Assembly (NCBI GenBank): GCA_037447655.1
Contig: JBBHKE010000894.1
Span: 1-39,051, forward strand
Reading direction: 5' to 3'
DNA: 39,051 nt
Origin: Zygnema cylindricum
Lineage: Eukaryota; Streptophyta; Zygnematophyceae; Zygnematales; Zygnemataceae
The translations under genes and the position numbers were made by a program. The notes beneath the pieces were generated by a model. That model did no database searches. It was not told the DNA's origin and worked only from the letters and a program-made list of their open reading frames with translations. Below, in pieces: positions 19,153 to 29,163 of this stretch (the first letter of the stretch is position 1; each line of letters starts with the position of its first letter).

Positions 19153-21852
19153 TTAGGTAGTAGTCCCCTCTGTCTGACCCTTAGAAAGTGGAATTTCCCC
19201 TTTCACAGACTCTCCCTCTCCCTCTCCTTCTCCCTTCCCTTCCATTAGCATATCTCCTCCTTTCCCCTCTTCTTTCATCGTCACGTCTCCTCCCTCTCCC
19301 CCTCCTGTCATCCCCATTTCTTGTTTTTCCTCTCGCGGTAAAGCCGGAGGTTTCGCCTGGTCCTCCATCTCCATTATGGGGACCTGCAAAAAAAAAAAAA
19401 AAAAAAAAAAACACAGATTTTAGTATTTTTTTATTTTTTTTCCACATTACTTTTCACATTAAAGAAAACTACAAATATCAAATTTAGTTTTTGAACCCAA
19501 CACTACAGACAAATATCAAAATTCCAAAAACGATCAAGATAAGTCAAGATCTAGATCCACCGTTCTACCAATAAAGGCCAAGAAAAAAAATGAAACCATC
19601 AAGCGAAAAAAAAACAAAAGTCAAAATCCGGCTCTTTCTCGACTTAAACTCCACATACCCTTATAACAGGCTCCGGTCGAATCTCTTTCTGAGACTCGAT
19701 TTCGAGACTCGTTGTGAAATTCGCCCTCAGGTGCAATGTACATGTCTTCGGTAGCAAACCGGCGATGGAAAGTTCCGCTTTTCCTTTCCTGACGATGAAT
19801 TATCGCATTCTCCTCCTTCGTGGAAGGATCCATGGCGGTCCTCTTTCCACCAATGGAGAGGATGCACTGCTCGATTTGAACGTGGACGTCATCTTTCGAG
19901 ACTCCGGGGATGTCGGCGACGAATATATGGGCACTGGAGGATATTTAAAGAAAAGGGAGGATAAAGGCAGAAATAGATATAGTTTTAGAGGTTAATATAT
20001 ACTGAAAGCATATGAGGAAGTATATAATCCCGACGAATATATGGGCACAGGAGAATATTAAAAGAAAAGGGAGGATAAAGGTAGAAATAGATATAGTTTT
20101 AGAGGTTAGTATATAATGAAAAGTATATGAGGAAGTATATGAGAGAATGAACGTGAAGAAATGGTTCGAAGAGGTTACGTCTTTCTGCCACAAATACATG
20201 GGGCACTGGAGAATATTAAAAGAAAAAGAAAATAAAAAGAGATAGGAGTTTTAAAAGTTAATATATATGCCAAAAGCATGTGAGGATGAAAGTATATGAG
20301 AAAAGAAAAGTGAAGAGATGATTCAAAGAGCGCCAAAAATACATGGGCACTGGAGAATATTCAAATCAAAAATGAAAATAAAGAAAAAAAAAAGGGATTT
20401 TAGAAGTTAAGATATACTGAAAGCATATGAGCACGGAATTATAAAACTAAAAAAATGATTCAAAGAGGTAGTATCTTCCGCCACAAAAGCCATGGGCGCT
20501 TGAAAAGATGAAGAATTGCATGAAGAAAAGAAAAAAGATTTATGTATACCACAAACATATGAGCACGAAAATATGTATAAAAAAACAAAGAAAGAATAGA
20601 GTTGATATATCTCCCAGAAATCCGCCACAAATACAAGGGCGAAAAGAAAAAGAAAAAAATTGAAAAAGAAACATATGAGCACAGAGATATAGAAAAAAAC
20701 AAAAAAGGGAACGAACGATTTGAAGAGGTGATTTTCTACATAAAAAGACTTTTAACGATTTAAAACCGTTAATACAACCAAAAGACTTAAAAACAGATCA
20801 TCCAGATGTCTCAATTATTTAACAAAAAAATGAAATCCTGTAATAAAAACATCAATTACATGAACAAAAACATAAAAACAAATAATCAGGTCTCCCTCTC
20901 CCTCTCCCTCTCCTTCTATGTCTCAATCATGAAACAGAAACATGAGAACAGATTTACCAACACCAATTAGGAAACAAAAAGATAAAAATCCATTACCCAG
21001 ATGTGTCTCAATTACAAAATTAGAACATAAAAACAGATTTACCCACACCAATTAAAAAAAAAAAAAGATAAAAACCCATTACCCAGATGTCTCAATAACA
21101 TCCATAGCAGCCGGCACGCGACGACGTCCCCTGCGACGACGGCCAATAGGAAGCTCCTCCAAAAATTCCATCTCTCCCTCCTCCTCCTCCCCCTCCTGGA
21201 ACTCTTCAAAAGTAATATCCATCTGCCGCAAAAATTACCCATACAAAATTAAACATACAAACAAAAAATATGCATACAAACAAATTATACGTAAAAATAC
21301 TAAACCGAGACGTAAACTCCACACGTTAAAACTAAATAGAAGAAAATCGATAGACCGAGAAATCACCATTTTCCTCAAAAGGAGAATGAAAAACATGTCA
21401 GAATAAGAAAACCACAAAAACATGTCAATTACCAACAAATTTTTTTTTTTACTTGTTCGTGAATTCGAGACTATACTCTCTACTCAAACAAAATTATTGA
21501 CTTAAATCAACTTGCAAAATAACAAATCCAAAAAATGAGAAAAACCCATTATTTTGTAAGCATATGAAGTGAGACTTTTTTGTTTTAAGATTTTATTAAG
21601 ATCAAATCGGCATCAAATCAGCATCAATTTTTTTGTTAAAATTAGATTTTTACAAACCTGAGGCATCATTCCCTCTCCTATCCGAGGCTCGCCGCCTCCT
21701 TTCCTCCCCTTACGTCCCTTCCCTCCACCCCCAAATCCTGCTCCCTTCCAAGGAGGCTGAGTCGCGAGACCGAGACCGAGATCCTCCACCAAATCAAAAA
21801 ACATATCATCATCGTCAAAAAAAGTTTTTCCGAAAATTGGTCGATACGCCAT
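19153..21852 (-). CDS. HSP20: Small heat shock protein, HSP20/alpha-crystallin family (spliced, frameshifted)
   Basis: ATP-independent holdase chaperone that binds unfolding proteins under stress. I rebuilt four minus-strand exons: 21852-21658 (65 codons, MAYRPIFGKTFF start, acidic/hydrophobic then Gly/Lys-rich linker), 21222-21083 (acidic then Arg-rich), 19933-19659 and 19383-19153 (stop TAA at 19155-19153). GT-AG sites and phases agree at every junction. Exon 3 carries the alpha-crystallin core: AHIFVADIPGVS, then ILSIGGKR and RQERKSGTFHRRF. Immediately after RRF (near 19755) the frame must shift by one base to continue as L-P-K and on to LRANFTTSLEIE, the final beta strands. Unshifted reading stops at 19621 inside the intron. 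Exon 4 begins VPIMEMED and has a Glu/Gly-rich tail with an IPL triplet that could serve as an IXI-like motif. At about 280 residues it is longer than usual because of the linker and tail. Either a pseudogene or a base error. The family call is firm. Confidence 0.85.
19920..20660 (-). repeat. Tandem array of decayed HSP20 exon-3 heads in intron 2
   Basis: About six units of roughly 115-157 bp (mostly near 146) start near 19930, 20043, 20200, 20346, 20493 and 20638. Each repeats the 3' splice-site region and the first codons of HSP20 exon 3. On the minus strand the first unit is the real exon (AHIFVAD). Others read AHVFLA (20346 unit), MAFVAED (20493 unit) and ALVFVADFWE (20638 unit), with CTCCAG acceptors kept in some. 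The rest of each unit is AT-rich intron sequence with CATATGAG words. The units decay with distance from the real exon. Confidence 0.8.
20790..21095 (-). repeat. Tandem array of HSP20 exon-2 tail plus 5' splice site in intron 2
   Basis: The plus-strand word CCCATTACCCAGATGTCTCAAT, which on the minus strand is the end of exon 2 plus its GTAATGG donor, occurs at about 21075 (the real exon end) and again near 20990 and 20797, with a partial version (ATGTCTCAATCATG) near 20918. Spacing is about 80-115 bp. Surrounding CAGATTTACC, ACACCAATTA and GATAAAAA words also repeat. Confidence 0.75.
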
Positions 21853-22144
21853 TGTAAAATTCGTCGTAAGTTGTGATTTACAAACAATTTTTTTTTGCAA
21901 TTTGCTTTTTGCTCAATTAAAGGATTTAGAGAAAAAAACTGGTTTGTTTTATTTTCGAAGAATCGTGAAAAGAAAATTCTTGTTTCTTTAGTAGACGAGT
22001 TTTTAAGTGATTAAGGGAAAAAAATGCTTTGAAAAATTCTTTTATCTTTGAATATGTTACGCAGAAAATGCTTTTAAGGATTCCTTTTGATACTATTTGC
22101 AAGAAAACTTTCTAATGAGAAAGCGGAATAGAGAGAGAGAACAA

Positions 22145-22182
22145 TATAAAGAGCTTCTGGGAGGCTTCTAGAAACGGAAGAA
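22145..22182 (-). promoter_or_regulatory. Heat-shock element and TATA box of HSP20
   Basis: Read on the minus strand, a core heat-shock element of the nTTCnnGAAn form (TTTCTAGAAG, 22174-22165), with extra GAA/TTC triplets on both sides, is followed by a TTTATATTG TATA-like box at 22150-22142. This lies about 290 bp upstream of the HSP20 start codon, a classical heat-shock promoter order. Transcription would then start near 22115-22120 with a 5' leader of about 260 nt. Confidence 0.6.
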
Positions 22183-22569
22183 ACTGAAAATTACATATAA
22201 CCTGAAACTGAAGCCATAGGAGTCCTAAGGAAGCATTGTAGTTTGATTGGCTGGGAAACTTTTTAAATTGGTAAACAAACATATATTTTCTAAATCTGCA
22301 ATTAAAAAGAAAGCATGTAAGCACAGACGTGTCAGGAAAAGAGGATAAGAATATAATCTTTATAAGAAGGTATTCCAGATGTATGACAGTCTGGATTAAA
22401 AAGAGTTGCATGAAAAAGAAAAGCAGAGGTTGAAATTGACTTGGCGCTTTGCATGGAAATTTTTAGAAAAAGAGGAACGGTCAGATTTGCTTAGCTTAAA
22501 TGTTTGATTTTTTCGCCCTAAAATTTTCCGTACATTTGGACCAAAAGCAACTGTGTCTCGTTTCTAGTG
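22183..22569. other. HSP20 upstream region, no gene seen
   Basis: AT-rich sequence upstream of the heat-shock promoter. I find no frame or repeat boundary to report. Confidence 0.4.
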
Positions 22570-22732
22570 TTAGTACACTTTTCGCCACTTAAAAACATCT
22601 TTCCTCCGTGCACACATGAAAGAATTTTATAATAGAGCCAATCGGAAGGCGCGAATTTTGATTTTCAATCGCACCCGTCGGATTAACAATGCGACAAGTG
22701 TGCACGTAGAAAAAACCTTAAATTGGCGATAG
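22570..22732. mobile_element. Eroded copy of the CACCGCGAATCG MITE
   Basis: It keeps the inner TIR words TTTTCGCCACTTAAAAACATC and CGACAAGTGTGCACGTAG and the central AATCGCACCCGTCGGATT seen in the intact copy at 23706-23922. The outer TIR ends are degraded. Confidence 0.6.
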
Positions 22733-23703
22733 AACGTCAGCCCTAAGAGGAACATGTTATAATCTCCGGCGGTAAACACGTTGATGCGCACCGAACGCTA
22801 CCAAAAGTGATGTATGAGGATCGTCTCCGCTCTCCAGCTTTAACATAATGGTAATGCGCTTTACGAAAAAATATAAAGTGCGAAGCAATAATTGAAAATG
22901 TGATGTAAAATAGCGTCTCCCGCGCGGAAGCATGGTGATGTGCAGGACAATTCTATTCCCGCAAAGTCAAAAAGTATGCTAGTTGATGATGTTGTCGAAA
23001 GTACGATGTGATGTAGGTGCAGCCCAGTTATAGCACACTTCATATCATAATTCGTCTTGACAGTGCTCGTTTTATCATTGATGTTTTGTAATCCACACAG
23101 TATTAAGTATTGACTGCACTGATTAAGAATCTTAAAATGAAGGGACCGAAACCGCCCATGTCAAAATACAATATTTAGTATGAACCACATTATTGTGTCC
23201 TCTATACCATACCGTTGTCCGCTTGAAGAAGAAGTGAATCGACATACTGTACCTTTCTGCGGCTCTGTACCTCCATTGTACTTTTCACTCCACAATGTCA
23301 TGAGCCCTGCGCCGAGTGATGTTGGCAAAACAAACTTCTACGCCTTTAGGCATTTTGTCCATTTAAGCATTGGTTTTGACCGTGACGTCACTCAGTGATG
23401 CGAAAAAATGAATCTACGACGGTGAATGATTTTAGCCGTTTTTGCAAAATATGTTGCGAAGTCATATGGGAAGAAACGTCAAAACGATCTCATTTGGCAT
23501 ATGTTACTCTGTATACCCGATTTCCAGCCCATCTCCAAACTTCAATCTCGTTAATCTTTATTTCAACAATCAATTGTTGAAACGTTGATAACCACAACCA
23601 ACAAATGCTAGTTCCCGTCGCAATACAAGCCACTCCATTAGAGTCCATAGTCAAGGAAGCTCATATAGTGATAAAAAGTATGTTATTTGGAGTTGACTTA
23701 ATC
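22733..23703. other. Intergenic stretch, no supported gene
   Basis: A 72-codon frame at 23180-23398 has less biased composition than its surroundings but no motif I recognise and no splice chain, so I leave it uncalled. The segment 22740-23130 could be old transposon sequence but shows no visible ends. Confidence 0.4.
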
Positions 23704-23705
23704 TA

Positions 23706-23922
23706 CACCGCGAATCGTTATTAGCGTCAAGGTTTTTTTCGCCACTTAAAACATCTTTTCTCCATACACACTTGTCGGATTTTCAATTTGATACCGCCAA
23801 TTGGAAGCTGGGAATGTTATCTTTCGATCACAACCGTCAGATCCACAATCCGACAAGTGTGTACGGAGAAAAGATGTTTTAAGTGGCGAAAAAAACCTTG
23901 ACGCTAATAACGATTCGCGGTG
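23706..23922. mobile_element. Intact Tc1/mariner-type MITE with ~77-bp TIRs
   Basis: The element is bounded by TA on each side (23704-23705 and 23923-23924). Its arms begin CACCGCGAATCGTTATTAG and match each other for about 77 bp with a single mismatch (CTCCATACACAC against CTCCGTACACAC). The central ~60 bp is unpaired. With 217 bp, no frame and TA duplications, it has the form of a Stowaway-like MITE mobilised by a Tc1/mariner transposase encoded elsewhere. The near-perfect arms suggest recent activity. Confidence 0.85.
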
Positions 23923-24175
23923 TACTTTCTTAACTTCAATTAACCACTCACAGCATAAGCCAATTGATGCAGGATTGTTATTTTGAGCCAAGGTAAGCGA
24001 CCAAAATTTTCGAAAATGTCTAACAATTGGAACAAGTGGATTGTCTAACTAATGGAATAAATAACCCATTTATACATACATACATTCATGTTGACAAAAA
24101 AAAATAAACCGTGATGCAAATAAATCTAACGGCCATTTTAGAAAACCAGGCTACTTGAAGAGAAAAAACAATCTA

Positions 24176-24215
24176 AGCCCTAACTCTAACCCTAACCCTA
24201 ACCCTAAACTAACCT
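24176..24215. repeat. Interstitial telomere-like CCCTAA repeats
   Basis: Five or six contiguous CCCTAA-type hexamers (AGCCCTAACTCTAACCCTAA then more) in an otherwise AT-rich region. The repeat is the TTAGGG type rather than the land-plant TTTAGGG type, though the last unit reads CCCTAAA. Confidence 0.8.
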
Positions 24216-25736
24216 AATTTTTGAAAAAGCTTGTATAATGTTACGACAGATGATACTCATAGTCGAACCATTGAGTTGCAAAAACATGATCGCACAGACT
24301 CTTTTGTGAAACAATTGAGTTAAACAAAACAGCATGTATTCAAGGAAATAAATGTAGTAAGACATATACGATCTCCTTGGTAACTACCGACAAATCTACA
24401 GTATCTCCTATAGTTTAGTCAAGTTTTTACATCATTAGAGGCTAATAAGTAGCACTTATCCTACACACTGTTTGTCTCCACTACAAACTACCTTAAACAC
24501 AAAAAGCCAAGATGCATTAAACAATTGAATAAACTCGTGACGGAAAACCATCTGAATACATGGAACCAAACGACAGAAAGTCTCATTCAATTCCAGTACT
24601 TATCCATTAAACTCCATTAAACTCAGTTCCTTACTGGAAAAAAAGGGCCTATACAAAAATTAGGTGTATTTGTTCCCAGTAACCTAATTATCCTAACCAG
24701 CGATTTAGCAATCACTAAATTTTCCAAAAAATACGTTCCTAATAAGCTTTGGGAAAAAACGGATGGAGCATAAAATCATTCATCTATAACTGCCTCCATT
24801 TAACTGCAAAACTGTCAACGAAACTTAACCCAATAAACATAACACGATGCATCATAACAATAACATAACCTTAACATTAAATTCTATTAACGAAAGAGCT
24901 ATTAACCGCAAAAGAGGCATAAGAGTCGCTCATCTTTAACTGCTTTCGTTTTCTATTTTTTTTCCAGAAGTGAAATGTTTCAACGAATTGTAATAATCTG
25001 CCACATATAAAAAAAAGGTGTCAAAAACAAATCATATTTAAAATCGAAATCGTTATTCTTTTCACTAAAAATAATGTCGCATAAACGTAAAGCTTATACA
25101 AAAAAAAAAAAAAAAAAAACGTCTGATTTCCTACTTGAAATTAAAAAAAAAAAAACTTTGCTCATACACAAAAAACGAGACTCTTGTTAACGACTTTTCA
25201 TCAACAAATTTCAATAAAGTGCCTGGAAGTTTGAAAAGAATCTTACCCATAATTACTAAAAACTTGGGCTCAAAAAAAGGAAAAAAACATCCATTGTCAG
25301 TCAACTTGCTAGGTCTTCATAGACGCTCGATTGGTGGAAATTGCTGAAAATGGTAAAAAGGATAAGGCTCCATTTGACAAAATATGTTATGAAATGAAAA
25401 AATGTTGAAAACGTTTAAACAAGGTTTCTTGTTTCAAAATGATGTTATTCCAAAGTCCAAGATAAATGGCCCTGATTTTGAAGGATTTTACGAGTTTTTT
25501 GATGAAAATTTGATTGACTTTATTAAGTTCTCGTCTCCTTCTGTCCCCAAACCCGAAACCACTGACCTGTCAGAAACTGCCAAAATAAAACAAAATACAT
25601 CCAGCTCATTTTAAACAACCAGAAACTGCGAATATTCTCCTTCTCCCCCCCCTCTCTCCCCCTCCCTCTCCCCTGTTCCCTCCTCCCTCTCCCTTGGTTG
25701 AATTATACGAGGACCAGCAAGATGACTTACTCAGCC
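24216..25736. other. AT-rich intergenic region between HSP20 and PIG-H
   Basis: No convincing gene. Frames at 25135-25347 and 25402-25614 (plus) are Lys/Phe-rich and lack motifs; the second ends near a CCCTCTCCC tract (25642-25692). The 3' untranslated region of PIG-H should lie at the right edge. An A18 run lies at 25101-25119. Confidence 0.4.
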
Positions 25737-27551
25737 TTAACTCTCGTTAATTACCTTCTTCTCGCTTTTCCCTTCACTTTCTTTCTTGGCTTCGTACTCT
25801 CCTTCCTCCTCCTCTGCTTCCTCCTCCTCTCCTTCCTCCTCTCCTTCCTTCTCTCCCTCCTCCTCTCCTTCCTCTCCTTTCTTTGCCTCCAGGGCCTCCA
25901 TGAGACAACTTCGCAAAGGCACTAGATACTTCAACGGGGGCCTCAGAGTCTGCCCGATATAAAAAAAAGAAAAAGAACAAAAGAACAAAAGAACAAAAGA
26001 AAAAAAAAAAAGAAACAGAAAAAAAAAACTAGAATTGATTAAGTTAACATAAAATGTTTTCGGTATCTCTGTTATGAACCGGAATAACGGCACCTGTTTG
26101 ACATCCAACAAGAAGTACAAATCACATCAATTGTGGTGAAATGACACAATATTTTAAGTTTTTTTTTTAGTTTTTAAAATGATAATGGCCCATCGTATAA
26201 CTGGTTAAACAGCTTCCAAATCACAATTCTTATTCAATAACTACTCGTACTCTTGCTCTTTATTCTATCTCTTATTCTTACACTTATTCTTATTCCTCTT
26301 CCTCTTCCCATTCCTATTCTCATCCCTTCATCCTTACCCTCATCCCTATTCCAATTCTTATTCTCATCCTTATTCCCATTCTTGTTTCCATACATAGTCC
26401 CAAGCGTATTCCCATTCATATTCTCATTCCCATTCATGTTCCATTCTTGTTCTTATTCCCATGCTTGTTCCCATTCCTATTCACATCCTTATTCCGCCTT
26501 CAATACTTACTCTTGTTCATACCTCACCCTCTCCCCTCTCCTTCACCCTCTCTCTCCACCCTCTCCTCTCCCTTTCTACCACACTCACCTCAAAGGGCAA
26601 AAAGAGACGATCATGGCCCCGAAGTATAAAAGCAAGATAGAAGAAACATCCAGTTGGGGTAACTGATTCATTAATAACTACGGCTCCGAGAACGTCCCAC
26701 GGAACAAAACGTCGTGTCACGTTTCCCCTGCGACGTGATGAAATATCAGTTAAACTTCACATCTAGGAAAGACTCACCCTTTAAATAAATTGAATAGCAG
26801 ATAATAAAGAAGAAAGGTCAAGATAAACTACACCGCAAATCGTTATTAGTGTCAAAGTTTAAATAGCGTAAAAAAAAAAAAGTGTTACTGATTCTAATTT
26901 AGTGCGAGAGACGTGGCAGATTATGGTCCACGTCCTTAAATAGCATTATTAATTCTATTTCAGGAAAAAAAATCAAAATTTTAGGAACCCTAATTAGAGT
27001 TATAACTCTAATAACGATTTCGCGGTGTACAGGAGTTTGATTATGTTTTGGGAATAACTTTTCACCTTTTTCCGTACAATTTTGAGATTAATTGTTAGTA
27101 CGGTTACGCAAAAAACTGATAAAAAATGTACGGTTTATTCAGAAAACATATTATACAAAAACATAAGGATAGGTACAAAAACAAGAAAAAGACACCGGTT
27201 TTTGTACCAGAAAGTCCAAAAATCCTTTGCTTTTAATGTTTAAAAAAAAATAAGAGCAAACTTTTGTGCGACATTGTTTTAACTTAAAATTATATATCTG
27301 ATTGTAAAAAGTGCAAGAATTGTATTTTTTCTCTCTTGCCAATTCACCTGTAAGAAACAGCCTCCAACTGAACTCCTAATCCAGGAAGAACCACAATTGA
27401 CTCTGCAAAAAAAGAAAAAAAAAAGGGAGAGAGACTCTTGCCAATTCACCTGTAAGAAACAGCCTCCAACTGAACTCCTAATCCAGGAAGAACCACAATT
27501 GACTCTGCAAAAAAAGAAAAAAAAAAGGGAGAGAGACAGGGGTCAAAAGGG

Positions 27552-27629
<78 letters not shown>

Positions 27630-28611
27630 TGTGTTTGAGAAATTAGAAACCCACCTCGCATAATTATCGATGACCCCATTTTTCTAATCGCCAAAAGTAT
27701 TCCAAAAATTAGAGGTCCCCAAAATATCCCTGTCCATGAAGATAGAAACTCAATCATTCCTTCGATCTGTAAGCAACCACAAAAGGAGAGGATAAAAGAA
27801 AAGACAAAAGAAATTGCAGACGGATTTAACGTCAATCCCACTAGTCCACCGTTAACCGTAATTAGCATGGATTCATAGCTTTTAAACAAGAATGGTAACA
27901 ACAATAGTAACCAAAATTTATTTTAAGGAGTTATATTTCGGATCAGGTCAGGGGAGAGGGGGAGAGGGGGAGAGGGGGAGAGAGAGAGGGAGAGGGAGAG
28001 GGAGAGAGAGAGAGAGAGAGAGAGAGACTCGGAGAGGTAAAAAAAGAGGGAGGAGAGAGGGGTGAGGGAGCTGGGTAGAGGAGAGGGCGAGGGAGAGGTC
28101 CTCGATTGACTATTTGTTGTTGGGAGGGAATAGGAGATTTAGAGTGGGCATTATAATTTTTGTCTAATAATTTTGATAAAATGATAAATATTGTGTTCAG
28201 TGAAATGATGCTGAAACTTTTTTTTATGTTGTCTTCGAACATGTTGACTTGAAATAAAAAAGAATTTCCCAACGAAAACAACATAAAAATAAACATAATC
28301 GAGAGTACAAATAGTTCGTACCAATTACAGTAAATGGTGTGTATATGTGGAAAACATCAAACCTGCATTGTAAAAGACGAAAGACTCGTTACAGCAATTA
28401 TGAAAAAAATGAACCGTAATCTCCTTTGGGATAGAAACGATAAAAAACTTTTTGTCTCGATGCCTGACCGGGGGCCCGGGCAGGAAGGCCAACAAAAGTG
28501 CCATGAAAAAAAAAGGGGGGAGATATTAAAAGCATATCTAAGGTCTTTAGTGTGAGTCCAAGCACAGAAACCGGAACTTTTTGAAATGCCTCCAAAGAAA
28601 CTTGATATCAT
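25737..28611 (-). CDS. PIGH: PIG-H, GPI-GlcNAc transferase subunit H (spliced)
   Basis: Subunit of the ER-membrane complex that transfers GlcNAc to phosphatidylinositol, the first step of GPI-anchor synthesis. Minus-strand exons: 28611-28363, 27766-27655, 27504-27450 (or its identical twin 27402-27348), 26727-26589 and 25949-25737 (stop TAA 25739-25737). All junctions are GT-AG and phase-consistent when one 55-nt exon is used. The first exon ends in a hydrophobic hairpin half (RRLRFIFFIIAVTSL). The second gives the other transmembrane segment (WTGIFWGPLIFGILLAI). The PIG-H domain follows: ESIVVLPGLGVQLEAVSY, then RRFVPWDVLGAVVINESV and FYLAFILRGHDRLFLPF, matching the family pattern (GLGVQ, R-F-x-P, VVINE, YLAFI). 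The last exon has PPLKYLVPLRSCL, then an unusual Glu-rich tail of about 45 residues. The total is about 255 residues, somewhat longer than typical. The start at 28611 is the first in-frame Met after a stop but is less certain. Confidence 0.85.
26245..26520. repeat. ATTCYY hexamer array in PIG-H intron 4
   Basis: Degenerate units such as CTTATTCTTATTCC, CCCATTCCTATTCTCATCC and CATTCATGTTCC repeat with a 6-bp period across about 275 bp, upstream of exon 5. On the minus strand they read NNGAAT units that encode Asn/Gly-rich artefact peptides. Confidence 0.85.
26831..27027. mobile_element. MITE of the CACCGC(G/A)AATCG family in PIG-H intron 3
   Basis: It is TA-bounded (26829-26830, 27028-27029). 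The left end CACCGCAAATCGTTATTAG pairs with the right end, whose complement is CACCGCGAAATCGTTATTAG. The interior is unlike the 23706 copy (it contains GACGTGGCAGATTATGGTCC), so it is a different subfamily sharing the terminal ~25 bp. It is 197 bp long and non-coding. Confidence 0.8.
27333..27536 (-). repeat. Perfect 102-bp tandem duplication containing a complete PIG-H exon
   Basis: Copies at 27333-27434 and 27435-27536 are identical, including the A7-G-A10 run. Each copy contains, on the minus strand, a TTTTTTGCAG acceptor, the 55-nt exon (27504-27450 or 27402-27348) and a GTGAATTGG donor. The spacer between the two exons would be a 47-nt intron. The exon is 55 nt, so using both copies shifts the frame; a stop then appears in the next exon. 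Confidence 0.93.
27552..27628. repeat. (GA)n microsatellite in PIG-H intron 2
   Basis: Nearly uninterrupted GA run on the plus strand, giving a pyrimidine-rich tract upstream of the duplicated exon's acceptor on the transcribed minus strand. Confidence 0.92.
27948..28100. repeat. GGGGAGAG and (GA)n tract in PIG-H intron 1
   Basis: GGGGGAGAGG units followed by a GA run and GAGG-rich sequence, all within the first intron and non-coding. Confidence 0.85.
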
Positions 28612-29161
28612 GGTAGTTATAGAGGAGATTACATTTCAGATTTTTTCCTGCAACAACAAAAAACAGAGAAAAAAAGAAGACAGGTTCAGGAAAGACAGGT
28701 TTTTTTTGGTTTTTTTTTTTTGTGACATTGTAAGATTTACTTGAGAAGCGATAGGTGAGGATTTTCTCAAATAGGACTAAATCTTAAAGAAAAACCTTCG
28801 AGACCTTTCCATCAATATTCATATCATCTCGGCAACCTTTAGTATTTGATATCAAGAAACCAGACTGTTTTTGTACAAATATATATATACATAATTCCAA
28901 AGAGCGTTATGAATACATCAGCCAACATAAGAAAACAAGGACCCATTGGACATAAGCAAAATTTTAAACAGAATTTTAAGAAGTAGCTCTTAACTAAAGC
29001 AAAAAACTACCTTATCTAATTTCCAAAAAATCCCGAAAAAACTCTCCAAAAACCTTGAACCTTAGCTCTCTAAATAAGCTCGAAGAGCCAATTCTACCAT
29101 CATAACATGCCGAACAACGATTATTCGATTACTTTACCTCTTTTATACACGGTTGACGAAG
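28612..29161. other. PIG-H upstream region, no gene seen
   Basis: Non-coding AT-rich DNA immediately upstream of the proposed PIG-H start, part of the 2.25-kb interval shared with the divergent CHD-like gene. No TATA box or initiator is convincing. Confidence 0.4.
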
Positions 29162-29163
29162 TA

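Noticed and set aside
25402-25614. 70-codon plus-strand frame (MLKTFKQGFLFQ start)
   Set aside because: Composition is somewhat protein-like, but it has no family resemblance, no splice sites that extend it, and lies just beyond the 3' end of PIG-H on the other strand.
27397-27663. 88-codon plus-strand frame with repeated KKQPPTELLIQEEPQ
   Set aside because: It is the antisense of the duplicated PIG-H exon followed by a (GA)n run.
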